From Prasinococcaceae sp. CCMP 1430 (Eukaryota > Prasinodermophyta > Palmophyllophyceae > Prasinococcales > Prasinococcaceae), in NCBI GenBank assembly GCA_013416795.1, contig RQSC01000015.1, positions 748,146 to 775,495 of the forward strand: a stretch of 27,350 nt of DNA, written 5' to 3'. A program made the translations under genes and the position numbers. This document shows, piece after piece, positions 1 to 8,631 of this stretch. Numbering within the stretch: position 1 is the first letter of the stretch; the number at the start of each line of letters is the position of its first letter. Below the pieces are notes generated by a model. That model searched no databases, was not told the origin of the DNA, and saw nothing but the letters and a program-made list of their open reading frames with translations.

Positions 1-365
1 GGGGGCTGGATGAGAGAGAAGGTGTGTGTGTGTGGGAGGGAGAGAGAGGAGGAGGAGGCAGGCGCGCCGTCTCCTCCCCGACGGCCTCCCCTCCCTCCGG
101 CCCCGCCCGCCCCGCGCCCCCCCAACGTTCCCCCTCGCGGGCGGAGCTGTCCCCGCGCGCACGTGTCGCGCGCGGCCGCTCTCGTTTTTTTTTTTTTCCT
201 TTTGCTTTTGGGGTGGGGTGAGGTGGGTGCAGGAAGGAGCGTTTCAAGAAACGTTTCAGGTCGGGAGGGGAGGCGCCGCGCGGTATCGCGGCGGCGACAG
301 CTGCTACACGCAGCGCGCGGCGAGGTGCGCGCTCTGCCCCCCTCCCCCCCCCCCTCCTCTGGCAG
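1..365 (+). other. 5' region / probable intron upstream of bHLH-ACT gene
   Basis: No convincing coding sequence. It holds a GT/GA microsatellite (about 22-60), a C-rich stretch (about 100-125), a 13-T run at 185-197 and, at 331-365, a very strong pyrimidine tract ending in CAG that looks like a 3' splice site. The translation start of the downstream gene is therefore probably in an upstream exon, either within the first 300 bases or left of the window. Several short open frames cross the region but are low complexity and unsupported. Confidence 0.5.
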
Positions 366-1828
366 CCGGCGCACGCACGGTGCCGCACACGAAGCAGCAG
401 CTCCCGGGCCACCAGCGCCCGGGCAATGGCGCGGGCCAGCACGTGCGCGTCGCCCAAAACGCAGCCCAGCACGCGCTTGCGCTCGCGGCCGCGGGCCAGC
501 CCGCGACCGCGCCGGTGCATCCGCACCCGACGCACGACCCGGTGCTCGTCGACGCGCTCGGCCCACAGGCGCCAGCCGAAGTGGAGCCGCTGCTCTGGCT
601 GGACGACTCGCTTGACACGCTGGTGCGTCGGCTCGCACCGAAAGATCCCATCGCCGCGGCGGCGGGCGGCATGCACGCGCCCCCTCATGGCACACCCACT
701 TCGAGGGCGCACAGTGCGCAGGCCGCCGCGCCCTGTGCGCCGGTGGCCAACGGCGACGGCGCAATCGCAACAGCAGTGGATGCGGCAGCAGCGGCGGCGA
801 TGGCGGTGGTGTACAACGCCGCGGTCGGAGCGACAACTGCAACAACCACATCGGGATGGCCGGCAGCGGGCGTCGCACCGAGCACGGGCATCGCCGCAGA
901 CGGGATCCAGCAGACGGACCAAGTGCCATTTCGCCGCATGAGCGGCCCAGAGATCACCGTGGCGCGCTCCGCGAGCGCCGCCGTCAGGAGCGCCACCCCT
1001 CCGGTGCCTTTCGCGCTGACGCCGCAGGAGATCTCACAGCTGTCATCACAGCCCCCGCTCGGGATGCGAGGGAATGGCGGTCCGCGGCGCTCCAGCGAGA
1101 ATGCCGCTGTCGGTAGCGCCGGGACGAGGCCCCGCAAGTCAAGGCCGCGGCTGCGGCCTGACCTGCCCGGCCACGCGCGATCCGAGAAGGCGCGGCGCGA
1201 TCGCATCAATGACCTTATCGGCTCGCTGCGAGAGCTCACGAAAGTTGGAAAGGCTGCAGACAAGGGCACTGTGCTCAGCGAGACGCAGAAGTATGTCTTG
1301 GAACTCAAGGAGCGCGTGAGCGAGCTCGAGACGCGGCTGGCCGACGTGGGGGCGAACAAGCTGCCGGGCTCGCCGGAAACTCTGACGGACTCGGAAGTGT
1401 GCGGTGCGGATGTCGGCGCCGCGCGCGTCATGGAGACCCTCAGAGCGCGCTCGGACGGGGCCGCTTCCTCAGGCCAGCCCGAGGTGATCGTTCAGGAAAC
1501 GGGCCCAGGCGCCGCCGTCCTGCACGTCGCGTGCGACGATCGGTCCGGGCTGCTGTCGGACCTCGTGACGACGCTCGCGGCGAGCTCAGCGGAAATCAGC
1601 GACGCGCGCATCACGACCGACCCCAAGACCGGGAGCATTCGCGACACGTTCGCCATCAGCTTCGCGGAGGGTGTGGACTTGGAGCAGATCCGCGGCCGCC
1701 TGGCGGCCACCGTCAACTGTGCTTTCGGGCGGCCTCGTTCAAAGTCCGAACCTCCTCTGAGCATGCCCGAGGCGCGTCCAGAGAAGCGGGCACGGCTCTC
1801 CCCGCCGCTGCCGCGGAGTGACGAATAG
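366..1828 (+). CDS. bHLH-ACT domain transcription factor (5' end unresolved)
   Basis: Nuclear DNA-binding regulator, likely a dimer. About 486 residues are visible. A low-complexity Ala/Pro/His-rich N-terminal half is followed by a basic helix-loop-helix at nt about 1170-1345. Its basic region HARSEKARRDR has the His5-Glu9-Arg13 spacing that contacts E-box/G-box DNA in the family; helix 1 is INDLIGSLREL and helix 2 ends in a heptad-like VLELKERVSELETRL. At nt about 1480-1720 lies an ACT-like domain (DDRSGLLSDLVTTLAASSAEI, then DARITTD), the fold used by plant bHLH-ACT factors for regulatory dimerisation. The TAG stop at 1826 is followed 9 nt later by TGTAA. The first in-frame ATG is at 671, too far inside, so the start is assumed to lie in an upstream exon joined at the splice acceptor ending at 365. 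Target genes cannot be inferred. The domain calls are firm; the 5' boundary is not. Confidence 0.85.
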
Positions 1829-1837
1829 ACCCCAATC

Positions 1838-1842
1838 TGTAA
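1838..1842 (+). terminator. TGTAA polyadenylation-like signal after bHLH-ACT gene
   Basis: TGTAA begins 9 nt after the stop codon. The same pentamer follows several other genes in the window at short distance (8578, 8604 on minus, 17872). TGTAA is the known polyadenylation element of green algae; its use here is inferred from position. Confidence 0.4.
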
Positions 1843-1954
1843 TTCATTCGCATGCGTGGGCGCTCTCTTACAAGCACTCGCTCACGAGGCGTTCGGGGCC
1901 GCGCCGCGCCAATGGCGATGCCCATGGCGCCGCGTGTGTCAACCAGCTGGTGAG

Positions 1955-4183
1955 CTAGCGCTTCTGCGTCTTGCTCTTGCCACCGTCGGGCACGCTGAGC
2001 AGGCGCAACGGGTGGCCAGGCATGCAGGCCTTGTCGACCATGTAGTAGCCCTTGCGCTCGATCTGCAGGTGCTCGCCCTTCTGCAGCTGGCGCATGTTCT
2101 GATCGCCGTGCGCGAGCGTGACCTTCATGGTGTCCTTGTTGAGCACGTCCTTGAAGTCGTCGTCGGGGTCGAGCTTTGGCTTGGTGATGAGGTAGTCGAA
2201 GTCCACCAGCTCGACATCCACGACTTCACTATCGGTTGAGAGCCAGTGGAGCTTGAGCTTGGTGCTCTTGACCGAGCCCTCCAGGTGCAGCTCGCAGGCG
2301 ATGTGTGTGATGGTGCCATCGGCATCTTTGTCGATCTTGCGAACATAGGCATTGCCCCAGTCCATGAAGGTCACCTCCTGGCCCTCAGTCATGGCTAGCG
2401 CGTCCTCCATGTCGATGATGAGGTTGGGGCTCATCAGGGTGGCCTTGAAGCCAGCACCCTCGAACTTCTTGTGCTTGGGCACGGTCTTGACCTCGGCCTG
2501 CGGCGCGCCGGCCATGGTGACCTTCACCTTGGTGTCAACCAGCACGCACGCGTGGCGCGGGCACACGGGGTCGATCATGCGCTTGTTGATGGTCCAGAGC
2601 TTGTCCCACTCCATCAGGTTGGAGTTCTTGCTCGCACCCTGCAACAGGATGAACTCCTGCAGCGCCTCGACCTTGAGGCCTCGCCGGACCATGCCCTGCA
2701 CGGTGGGGAAGCGCGGGTCGAACCAGCCCTCCACCTTCTTGTTGTCGACGAACCACTGCAGCTTACGCTTTGACATGAGCGTGTACATCATGTTGAGGCG
2801 CGAGAAGTCCCAGATCTCCACGTGACTCACGCCGTGCGCCTTGAGCATCCAGTTGTAAAGCGCGTTGCGATCGTGGTACTCCGACGAGCGAAGCGCGTGC
2901 GTGACGCCCTCGATAGCGTCCACGAAGGGGCACGCACAGTCGTACGTGGGGTACACCTTGTACTTCGTGCCCGTGCGGTGGTGCGGCGTGAGGTTGCAGC
3001 GCGCCATCACGGGGTCGCGCAGACACTTGTTCTTCTCCTGCATATCGATGCGCGCACGCACGCAGCACTGCTGCCCGCGCTCCGTGCCCGCGAGCATCTC
3101 CTTCCAAAGCTCAAGGCACTCCGCGGGCTTGGCCTCCTTGCGCCACTTCGACTCGATACCGTCCATGCGCTCCTTGCTCATCTGCTCAGCGGGGGTGTCG
3201 TCTATGTAGAACAAGCCGCTCTTGAGGTGCTCCTCGATCTTCTTCATGATTTTCGGGAAGTGGTCCGACGTGTAGGTGATCTCGTCCGGGATGATGCCGA
3301 GCGTCTTCAGATCGTTGGTGATGTTCACCACGAACTCATCCTTCTCCTTGGACGGATTGGTGTCGTCGAAGCGACAGATGAGCTTGCCACCGTACTTGCG
3401 CGCGAAGTGCGCGTTGAGCAGCGCGGCCTTGACGTGCCCGATGTGCAGATAGCCGGAGGGCTCGGGTGGGAAACGCGTGCACACCTTGCCGTGCACGGCG
3501 TTGGGCAGCTCGATGTCGGCGGGGCCCTCCCCGCCCTTGCCTTGGATTTGCTTGCCGCCCTTTCCGCCCTTGCCGGCGGCCTCCTTGCGGTCCCCCTTGA
3601 CGAAGACCGGGCGGCCGTGAGCGGCGCGCGTCGCAGCCATCGGGGGGCAGAGCGACACGTACGCCGCCCAGCGCGCGAGGTGGGCGAGTGCCGGCTGGCG
3701 CGCGACCGCGCCCCAGCGCGGTGCCGCAGTGAACGCCGCCCACAGCGCGATGTCGGCAATCGACAGCGCGTGGCCGACAGCGAACGTGCGCAGCGCCAGC
3801 GCCTCAGAGGCAGCCTTGGCTGCGTCCATGTACGTCGCGCCGCTAACCGATGCCGCGAATTCCAGCCACTGGTCGATCTCAGCCGCCTGCGCGGCCGAGC
3901 CGTCGCCGTACAGCGCGATCGCCGCGCCCTCCACCGGCGCGTCGCTGGGGTTGGCCACGGCGGCGCCCCACTCGCGCGCAATGTAGCGCATGATGGTGGC
4001 CTCGCCAAATATCTTGGAGCCATCCGCGGCGAGAACCAGGCAGATCTCGTCCGAGTCCTCAACGGGCTTGGGCGTGAGGACGACGCCCGCCGCTGCCGCG
4101 GTCGCGAGCACCGCGAGCGGCTTGTCGCCCGACGCGGCCTTCGGGTAGCGAACCGCGCCGGCGGGCGCGGCCGGATCCGCCAT
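1955..4183 (-). CDS. Glutamyl-tRNA synthetase, eukaryotic cytosolic type, with GST-like N-domain
   Basis: Charges tRNA-Glu with glutamate in the cytosol (ATP-dependent class I synthetase). The 742-aa single-exon protein begins MADPAAPAGAVRYPK. Residues about 1-200 form a GST-C-like domain (SKIFGEATIMRYIAREWGA, then an all-helical part with LSIADIALWAAF) that in this family docks with other synthetases or Arc1p-like factors. A Lys/Gly-rich linker follows. The Rossmann catalytic core has PSGYLHIGH (HIGH motif near residue 247) and LMSKRKL (KMSKS-type motif near residue 468); CRFDDTNPSKE and THALRSSEYHDRN are typical of the eukaryotic GluRS/GlnRS branch. The beta-barrel anticodon-binding domain fills residues about 500-742. 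The frame is open for 211 codons upstream, but these are low complexity, and the chosen ATG matches the start of the GST-like fold. GluRS rather than GlnRS is chosen from overall sequence; no plastid transit peptide is seen. Confidence 0.93.
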   Translation of the reverse strand: MADPAAPAGAVRYPKAASGDKPLAVLATAAAAGVVLTPKPVEDSDEICLVLAADGSKIFGEATIMRYIAREWGAAVANPSDAPVEGAAIALYGDGSAAQAAEIDQWLEFAASVSGATYMDAAKAASEALALRTFAVGHALSIADIALWAAFTAAPRWGAVARQPALAHLARWAAYVSLCPPMAATRAAHGRPVFVKGDRKEAAGKGGKGGKQIQGKGGEGPADIELPNAVHGKVCTRFPPEPSGYLHIGHVKAALLNAHFARKYGGKLICRFDDTNPSKEKDEFVVNITNDLKTLGIIPDEITYTSDHFPKIMKKIEEHLKSGLFYIDDTPAEQMSKERMDGIESKWRKEAKPAECLELWKEMLAGTERGQQCCVRARIDMQEKNKCLRDPVMARCNLTPHHRTGTKYKVYPTYDCACPFVDAIEGVTHALRSSEYHDRNALYNWMLKAHGVSHVEIWDFSRLNMMYTLMSKRKLQWFVDNKKVEGWFDPRFPTVQGMVRRGLKVEALQEFILLQGASKNSNLMEWDKLWTINKRMIDPVCPRHACVLVDTKVKVTMAGAPQAEVKTVPKHKKFEGAGFKATLMSPNLIIDMEDALAMTEGQEVTFMDWGNAYVRKIDKDADGTITHIACELHLEGSVKSTKLKLHWLSTDSEVVDVELVDFDYLITKPKLDPDDDFKDVLNKDTMKVTLAHGDQNMRQLQKGEHLQIERKGYYMVDKACMPGHPLRLLSVPDGGKSKTQKR

Positions 4184-4588
4184 CTGCGCGGACGCACGGG
4201 GCTCGCCCGTCCGCAGGGGACAGAGGGCGATAGGGAGGGCGCGCGGCGCAGTTGCGCGTGCGCCGCCGGCGCGCGCTGTGGCCCGCCGGCGCGCTGCGGC
4301 TGTGCCTGGGACCCACAGCCGCCGCCACGCCCGATTGAAGACATTCGCAAACCCTTTTCGATGGGCGTCAAGCCTCTTATCGCATCGTGATGATACGTAC
4401 AGTAAAGGCGAGAATCGTGAAACCGGAATTCCTCGCGCTCGCGCCCGCTCGGGTGGCGCCCGCGAGATGGATAACGGCTCAGGTCGGAGCATGTGAGAAA
4501 CCCTCGAAGCCCGGCTCGGTGCCGGGGCGCGCATGGTGTGCGCCACCCCGCGCACGAGCCGCGCGCCTGGCCCCTCGATCGCGTGGAC
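4184..4588. promoter_or_regulatory. Divergent promoter region, GluRS / RidA
   Basis: Intergenic span between two head-to-head start codons. A relatively AT-rich segment at about 4335-4435 sits in the middle of otherwise very GC-rich flanks and is the likely shared promoter core. No clear TATA box or known operator is recognised. Confidence 0.4.
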
Positions 4589-5345
4589 ATGTCCGCCGCC
4601 CTCCGCGCCTCCGCGCGCGCCGCGTCGCGCGCTGCGTCGCGTGCCGCGCCGCTCGCCGCGCGCCAGCCGCGCCGCGCCTACTGCTCGGCCAAGGAGGTCA
4701 TCTCGACCGACAAGGTGCGGAGCGCCCACGAGCGGGCGGCGCGCCGGGCACGATGCTCTCGCTGTAGCAGCTGCCCGCTCCCGTGTGGGCAGACACGCGA
4801 TCTGACAGCCCATCATCGGCGACCCGCGCGCAATTGCAGTCGCCGGCCGCGCTTGGGCCGTACTCGCAGGCGATCCGCACTGGTGACACGCTCTACTGCA
4901 GCGGCATGCTCGGCCTCGTGCCCGAGACGATGAAGTTCGCAGGCGACTCGGTCGAGGAGCAGACCGAGCAGGCGATGAAGAACATCGGTGAAGTGCTCAA
5001 AGCGGGCGGCTGCACGTACGCCGACGTTGTCAAGACTACAATCCTTCTGGCTGAGATGGATGACTTTGGGAAAATCAACCCCATCTATGGCGCGGTCTTC
5101 CCTGAGGACGCGCCGCCCGCACGCTCGTGCTTCACGGTCAAGGACCTGCCACTGGGCGCGAAGATCGAGATCGAGGTGATCGGTGAGCGCGCGCACGCGC
5201 TCGCGCTCGCGCCAGCGCGCCCAAAGTCGCGCCCCCGCGAGGATCCCGCCAAGCAGTGCGCCATGGGAGTGCCACTGACGACGCGCCCTCCGTGCCCCGC
5301 CGCCCGCCCACCTGCCGCATGCGCAAAGCCACCGTGCCCAAGTGA
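4589..5345 (+). CDS. RidA/YjgF/UK114 family enamine/imine deaminase, mitochondrial
   Basis: Hydrolyses the reactive 2-aminoacrylate/2-aminocrotonate intermediates released by PLP enzymes such as threonine deaminase. Three exons are supported: 4589-4714, 4840-5182 and 5329-5345, giving 161 aa. Exon 1 encodes an Arg/Ala/Ser-rich presequence without acids (MSAALRASARAASRAASRAA) ending in RRAYCSA, a good mitochondrial cleavage context. Exon 2 carries the family core: SPAALGPYSQAI, LYCSGMLGLVPET, QAMKNIGEVLKAGG, ADVVKTTILLAEM and FPEDAPPARSCF, where the conserved Arg of PARS binds the substrate carboxylate. Exon 3 supplies the last five residues, ATVPK. Introns are 4715-4839 (GTGCGG...GCAG, phase 0) and 5183-5328 (GTGAGC...AAAG, phase 1). 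Joining them restores the normal family length and C-terminus. Threonine deaminase, the usual source of RidA substrates, is encoded at 16305-17852. Confidence 0.92.
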
Positions 5346-5724
5346 GGAGCGCGCATCGTTTGCGCGCTCTCTCAGCACGCGCCAGCGCGCCAATGGCGTG
5401 GGTAACGACGCATGGTACACGTGCAGCTCGGCCCGCGGCAGCGGCAGGGTGCACGCGCCCCGCGCAGCGCGCCCAGCGCGGTAACACGATGTCGGTGCGC
5501 GCCCGGACGTCTCACACTCTCTTGCAATCATATCGTATAGGTACTTCTACATGCCTCTCGAGCGACGCTCGGCGCGCATGTGCGCGCGTGTGCGTGCCAC
5601 GTGCGAAAGACCCCCCTCCGCGGCCGCGCAGAGGCAGCGTGCGGCTGGTCTTCCAGTGCTGGTGCGGCTCTTTTGGGGCAGTGCTGCGCGTCGTCGCCAT
5701 TTGGCAGTTCGCCTCTGGCGAAGC
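5346..5724. other. Convergent intergenic region between RidA and lipid-droplet-type gene
   Basis: 3' flanks of two convergent genes. GC-rich with one AT-rich patch at about 5515-5555. No RNA gene, repeat or credible ORF is recognised, and no TGTAA lies close to either stop. Confidence 0.4.
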
Positions 5725-6534
5725 TTACGCCGCCATGGCGGCGGCTGCAGGCACGGCCTCGCCTCCCGCCTTCTCCTCCTCGACCTGCTCGAGCGCGGCG
5801 GTCGGGATGAGCGGCATCTTCTCGACGCGGGGCACCATCGCGATGGCCTTCAGGAAGGTCTCGTTGTCGTTGAGTGCCGCGGCGGCGCTGTTGTACCTGC
5901 ACGCGGCATCCAGCACGACGGGCTTCGAGGCGGCGACCATCGCGGTCACCTGCGGCGAGGTGACGAAGGCCTTCCACGCGGACGAGACGGTCGCGAGCGC
6001 CTGCGCCTGCACGTCGAGAGCGACCTCCACGCCCTTGGCGCGCGCGGACGCGATGGCCTCGCGCAGCCCCTCGAGCTGCGGCGAGACCTTGTCAGCGTAG
6101 AGCGACTGCACCTCGTCGGCGGCCTTCTCGATGGACACGAGGTACGCCTCCTTGAGGTCGTGCAGGCGCTGCGCGCCAGCGTCGACCGTCGGCTTGACGC
6201 GCTCGGTGTACACCGTCTCCGCGCGCGTGAGGTAGGCGTCCATGCGCTCGTCCACCGACGCGATCAGCTCGGGGGTGGCGTACTTCTCCAGGAGGGGGCG
6301 CGCGAGCCCGCTCACCGCCCCGGCGGCGAGCGTACCCTTCTCTTCGGCGTACACGACGTACGAGGCGTACGCGTCCGGCACGTACTTGGACTTGAGCGAG
6401 GAGTAGCTCTCGGCGATCATCGCCGCCGAGCGCTGCGCGAACGGCGCGACGACCTGCAGTCGCTTCAGCGCGGGCGCGTCGCCCTCCGCGTCGGGCGGGA
6501 CGGGGTGCGTCTCGGGCGCCGTGTCGACGGCCAT
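5725..6534 (-). CDS. Lipid-droplet-associated-type amphipathic helical protein (MLDP / REF-SRPP / perilipin-like)
   Basis: A 269-aa single-exon protein beginning MAVDTAPETHPVPPD. After a short acidic N-terminus it is almost wholly helical and Ala/Val-rich. Blocks such as SSLKSKYVPDAYASYVVYAE, VSGLARPLLEKYATPELIAS, VDERMDAYLTRAETVYTERV and KPTVDAGAQRLHDLKEAYL resemble the amphipathic repeats that let algal major lipid droplet protein, plant REF/SRPP and perilipins coat oil bodies. There is no signal peptide and no long transmembrane helix, in line with peripheral binding to a monolayer. The protein is Cys-poor, with a single Cys. The C-terminus is Ala/Glu-rich. I assign the class by helix pattern and length (green-algal MLDP is close to 260 aa), not by a diagnostic motif, so another amphipathic membrane-surface protein is possible. 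It is transcribed divergently from the heme-oxygenase-like gene and converges on RidA. Confidence 0.5.
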   Translation of the reverse strand: MAVDTAPETHPVPPDAEGDAPALKRLQVVAPFAQRSAAMIAESYSSLKSKYVPDAYASYVVYAEEKGTLAAGAVSGLARPLLEKYATPELIASVDERMDAYLTRAETVYTERVKPTVDAGAQRLHDLKEAYLVSIEKAADEVQSLYADKVSPQLEGLREAIASARAKGVEVALDVQAQALATVSSAWKAFVTSPQVTAMVAASKPVVLDAACRYNSAAAALNDNETFLKAIAMVPRVEKMPLIPTAALEQVEEEKAGGEAVPAAAAMAA

Positions 6535-7237
6535 GGCTGGCTTCGCTCTCTTCGCTCCCTGGGCTGGCCGCCGTGCGTGCGCGCGCTGTGGCGCGCGGGA
6601 AGGGGGGGGGGCACCCTGCTGACAGTCCACGGCAAGAGCTTGATGGCGTTGAAGTCTGCCACGCACACGGCCAGCGTGAAGAGCGATGACGCGTTAGAGA
6701 CGACCTGGCGCTGGGCGAAGCCCTCCTCGTCTGTAGCGGGCTGACGAGCCACTCGCAGTCTGAGTCGCGTCGGATAGGACACGTCTTTTGCACGCTCCGT
6801 ACCATNCGCGGCGCCGGCGCGCGCGGACGACGGGCGACCCCAGCTGACGACCCGGCCGGCCGGGGCGTCGCGCGCAAAACGGTGGGTCGGTTGGTCGGGG
6901 GGTGCCTGGCATCGAATCGAGACGACTCAAGCAAGTCATCGTGAAAAGAACCCACGGGCGTCGTGGAGCGCTGGAGCTTTTTGAGCTCCTCCTGTCCTCC
7001 TCGTCGAAGAGCAGTCTCTTCCATCAACCGTCGTTGCCCTCGTCATAATAGCCATGGTACGGAGAACACAAAATATCTCGCATCGCGCGTGGGGGCGCGT
7101 CGCAGCCGGGCCCGGCCGAGCCGGCCGGGCCTGCGGAAGGGGCGTGCGTGTGTGTGTGAGGGAAAGGGACCGAAAAGCAAACCAGATTTTTTGGATTTCC
7201 GCGGGTGCAGGCCCACGAAAAGCTCTGGAAAGCGGAA
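6535..7237. promoter_or_regulatory. Divergent promoter region, lipid-droplet-type gene / heme-oxygenase-like gene
   Basis: A 700-bp non-coding span with a G run near 6601-6610, one ambiguous base at 6806, a GT microsatellite at about 7144-7159 and an AT-rich patch at 7170-7200 just before the plus-strand ATG. Short open frames are present but have no recognisable similarity. A 5' exon of the heme-oxygenase-like gene, for instance a transit peptide, could be hidden here; I cannot define one. Confidence 0.4.
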
Positions 7238-8575
7238 ATGGATAACTCTCTGACGGCGGCGACTCAGCGCAGCGGTGCAGCGGAGCGGCGCGCGGGCGGC
7301 GGGCGCGCGTCGCCACACGGCGGCCGCGCAAGCTGGAGGGCCGCGGCAGAGCGAGGAGGGGGGGGAGGGGCAGAGGAATGGCGGCGATCGAAGGGGCGCG
7401 CGTCGGCGCCCGTCGACCTTCAGGGTTTGCGAGGGGGTCGTGGCTTCGGCGCGCCGCAGCCTCCGCCGCCGCCGCCGCACAAGCAGCAGCAGCAGCAAGG
7501 GCAGCGACAGCCGCTGGCGCCGCCCGCCGGCGAGGTCGACGCGGCCTCCCAGCCGCGGCGGAAGAAGGCGCCGAAGATCGTGACGCAGCGCAGGCAGGTG
7601 GACGAGATCCTGCGCAAGGCTGCGGCGGAGGGCGGGCGCGCACATCCGGACGTCGACTACAGCAAGGCCTCGCGGGGGCGCGCCGACTTCGTCAAGGTCT
7701 CCGACTGGGGCGGCGGCGACGGGGACGAGGACCTCGCCAACCTGAAGGTGGAGAGCTACGCCAACTCGTACAGCGACAACTTCGTCGACGCGCCGCTCTT
7801 CGAGGAGCTCACCAAGCGGCTCACGCTGCTCGAGACCAACCACGAGCTGTCGGTGGCGTCCGTACGCGACCTGCCCCCGTTCGAGCGCTGGGCGTTCCGA
7901 AGGGAGCACTACGCGCAGTACCTGGCGGACTTGCGCGCTGTGCACACCTCCCTCGAATCGGCGATCGATGCCGCTGCTGGCGCCGCGGCGGCCATGGCCG
8001 TGGAAGCCAAGCGGGGCAAAGCGAAGGGCGCCGCCGAGCTCGCCGCCTCGGCGGACGCCCTGCTGTCGCCCCTCATGGAGCCAGAGATGCTGGGCGTGCG
8101 GCGAGCGCAGGCCCTCTCTGATGACCTCGAGGCGCTGCTCGGGCCCGAGGGGGACGAGGCCCCTGCCCCGACCACCAACGCCGCGGCGTATGCCAAGCTT
8201 GTGTCCAGGTTCGGCGCCAAGGCAGCCGACTGCGAGTCGGACCTCCCGGCACGCGTCGACGCTGCGCGGGCGCTCTTCTCGCACGCCGTTTGCGTGTACC
8301 TGGCGCTGCTTGGCACGGGTCAGCGCTTCGGCGCGCGAGCGGTTGAGGCGCTGCCACAGGTGCGAGAGCGGCGCGCGCTCTCGACGTATGCGCGCTATCC
8401 CGAGCGCGTGGGCAACCCCTTGGTTGCTCTGAGTGCGGCTGTGGACGCCGCCGGCGCGAGCGGCGCGGTGGACGAAGCGGCGCGAGAGCGCTTGATGGCG
8501 GAGTTGCCGTCGGCCATTCAGCGCACCAGCGTGCTGCTCGCGCCGTTGGCTGTGGCCGACAAAGCGACCGAGTGA
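7238..8575 (+). CDS. Divergent heme-oxygenase-fold protein, probably non-canonical active site
   Basis: About 445 aa from the first ATG at 7238. The first 120 residues are low complexity (poly-Pro, poly-Gln). The rest follows the order of plant/algal plastid heme oxygenases: LFEELTKRLTLLETN (helix that normally holds the haem-ligand His), FRREHYAQYLADLRAVHTSL (plant equivalent is a GYL.FL.DSK.V..TLE pattern), a helix ending ALSDDLEALLG, then ALFSHAVCVYLALLGTGQRF, which matches the distal helix usually containing HxYxxYxxxxxGG. The proximal His is not found at the expected place, and the distal Gly-Gly pair reads GTG. This resembles plant HO2-type proteins, which have lost haem-ligand residues. 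A catalytic role in biliverdin synthesis is therefore doubtful; haem or tetrapyrrole binding is possible. The N-terminus may be incomplete. The stop lies only 56 bp from the convergent helicase stop. Confidence 0.62.
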   Translation: MDNSLTAATQRSGAAERRAGGGRASPHGGRASWRAAAERGGGGGAEEWRRSKGRASAPVDLQGLRGGRGFGAPQPPPPPPHKQQQQQGQRQPLAPPAGEVDAASQPRRKKAPKIVTQRRQVDEILRKAAAEGGRAHPDVDYSKASRGRADFVKVSDWGGGDGDEDLANLKVESYANSYSDNFVDAPLFEELTKRLTLLETNHELSVASVRDLPPFERWAFRREHYAQYLADLRAVHTSLESAIDAAAGAAAAMAVEAKRGKAKGAAELAASADALLSPLMEPEMLGVRRAQALSDDLEALLGPEGDEAPAPTTNAAAYAKLVSRFGAKAADCESDLPARVDAARALFSHAVCVYLALLGTGQRFGARAVEALPQVRERRALSTYARYPERVGNPLVALSAAVDAAGASGAVDEAARERLMAELPSAIQRTSVLLAPLAVADKATE

Positions 8576-8577
8576 GG

Positions 8578-8582
8578 TGTAA
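8578..8582 (+). terminator. TGTAA signal after heme-oxygenase-like gene
   Basis: TGTAA starts 3 nt after the TGA stop, inside the 56-bp convergent gap shared with the helicase gene. Confidence 0.35.
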
Positions 8583-8599
8583 AGAATTGCACTTCACCA

Positions 8600-8604
8600 T
8601 TACA
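8600..8604 (-). terminator. TGTAA signal after helicase gene
   Basis: On the minus strand TGTAA lies 27 nt past the helicase stop codon. The two opposed signals at 8578 and 8604 are interleaved in the convergent gap, so the 3' ends of the two transcripts probably overlap. Confidence 0.4.
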
Positions 8605-8631
8605 TCGTCCTCTAGCCTCTATTTCCTTCTG

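Noticed and set aside
10-941. Alternative plus-strand frames at the left end starting MREKVCVC or MARASTCASP
   Set aside because: Arg/Pro-rich shadow frames without domains; only the frame containing bHLH and ACT motifs is supported.
2822-4390. Plus-strand 522-codon open frame opposite GluRS
   Set aside because: It is the antisense of a clear synthetase gene; GC-rich coding DNA keeps opposite frames open.
5551-6744. Plus-strand 397-codon open frame opposite the lipid-droplet-type gene
   Set aside because: No recognisable motif, His/Arg-rich composition typical of antisense frames.
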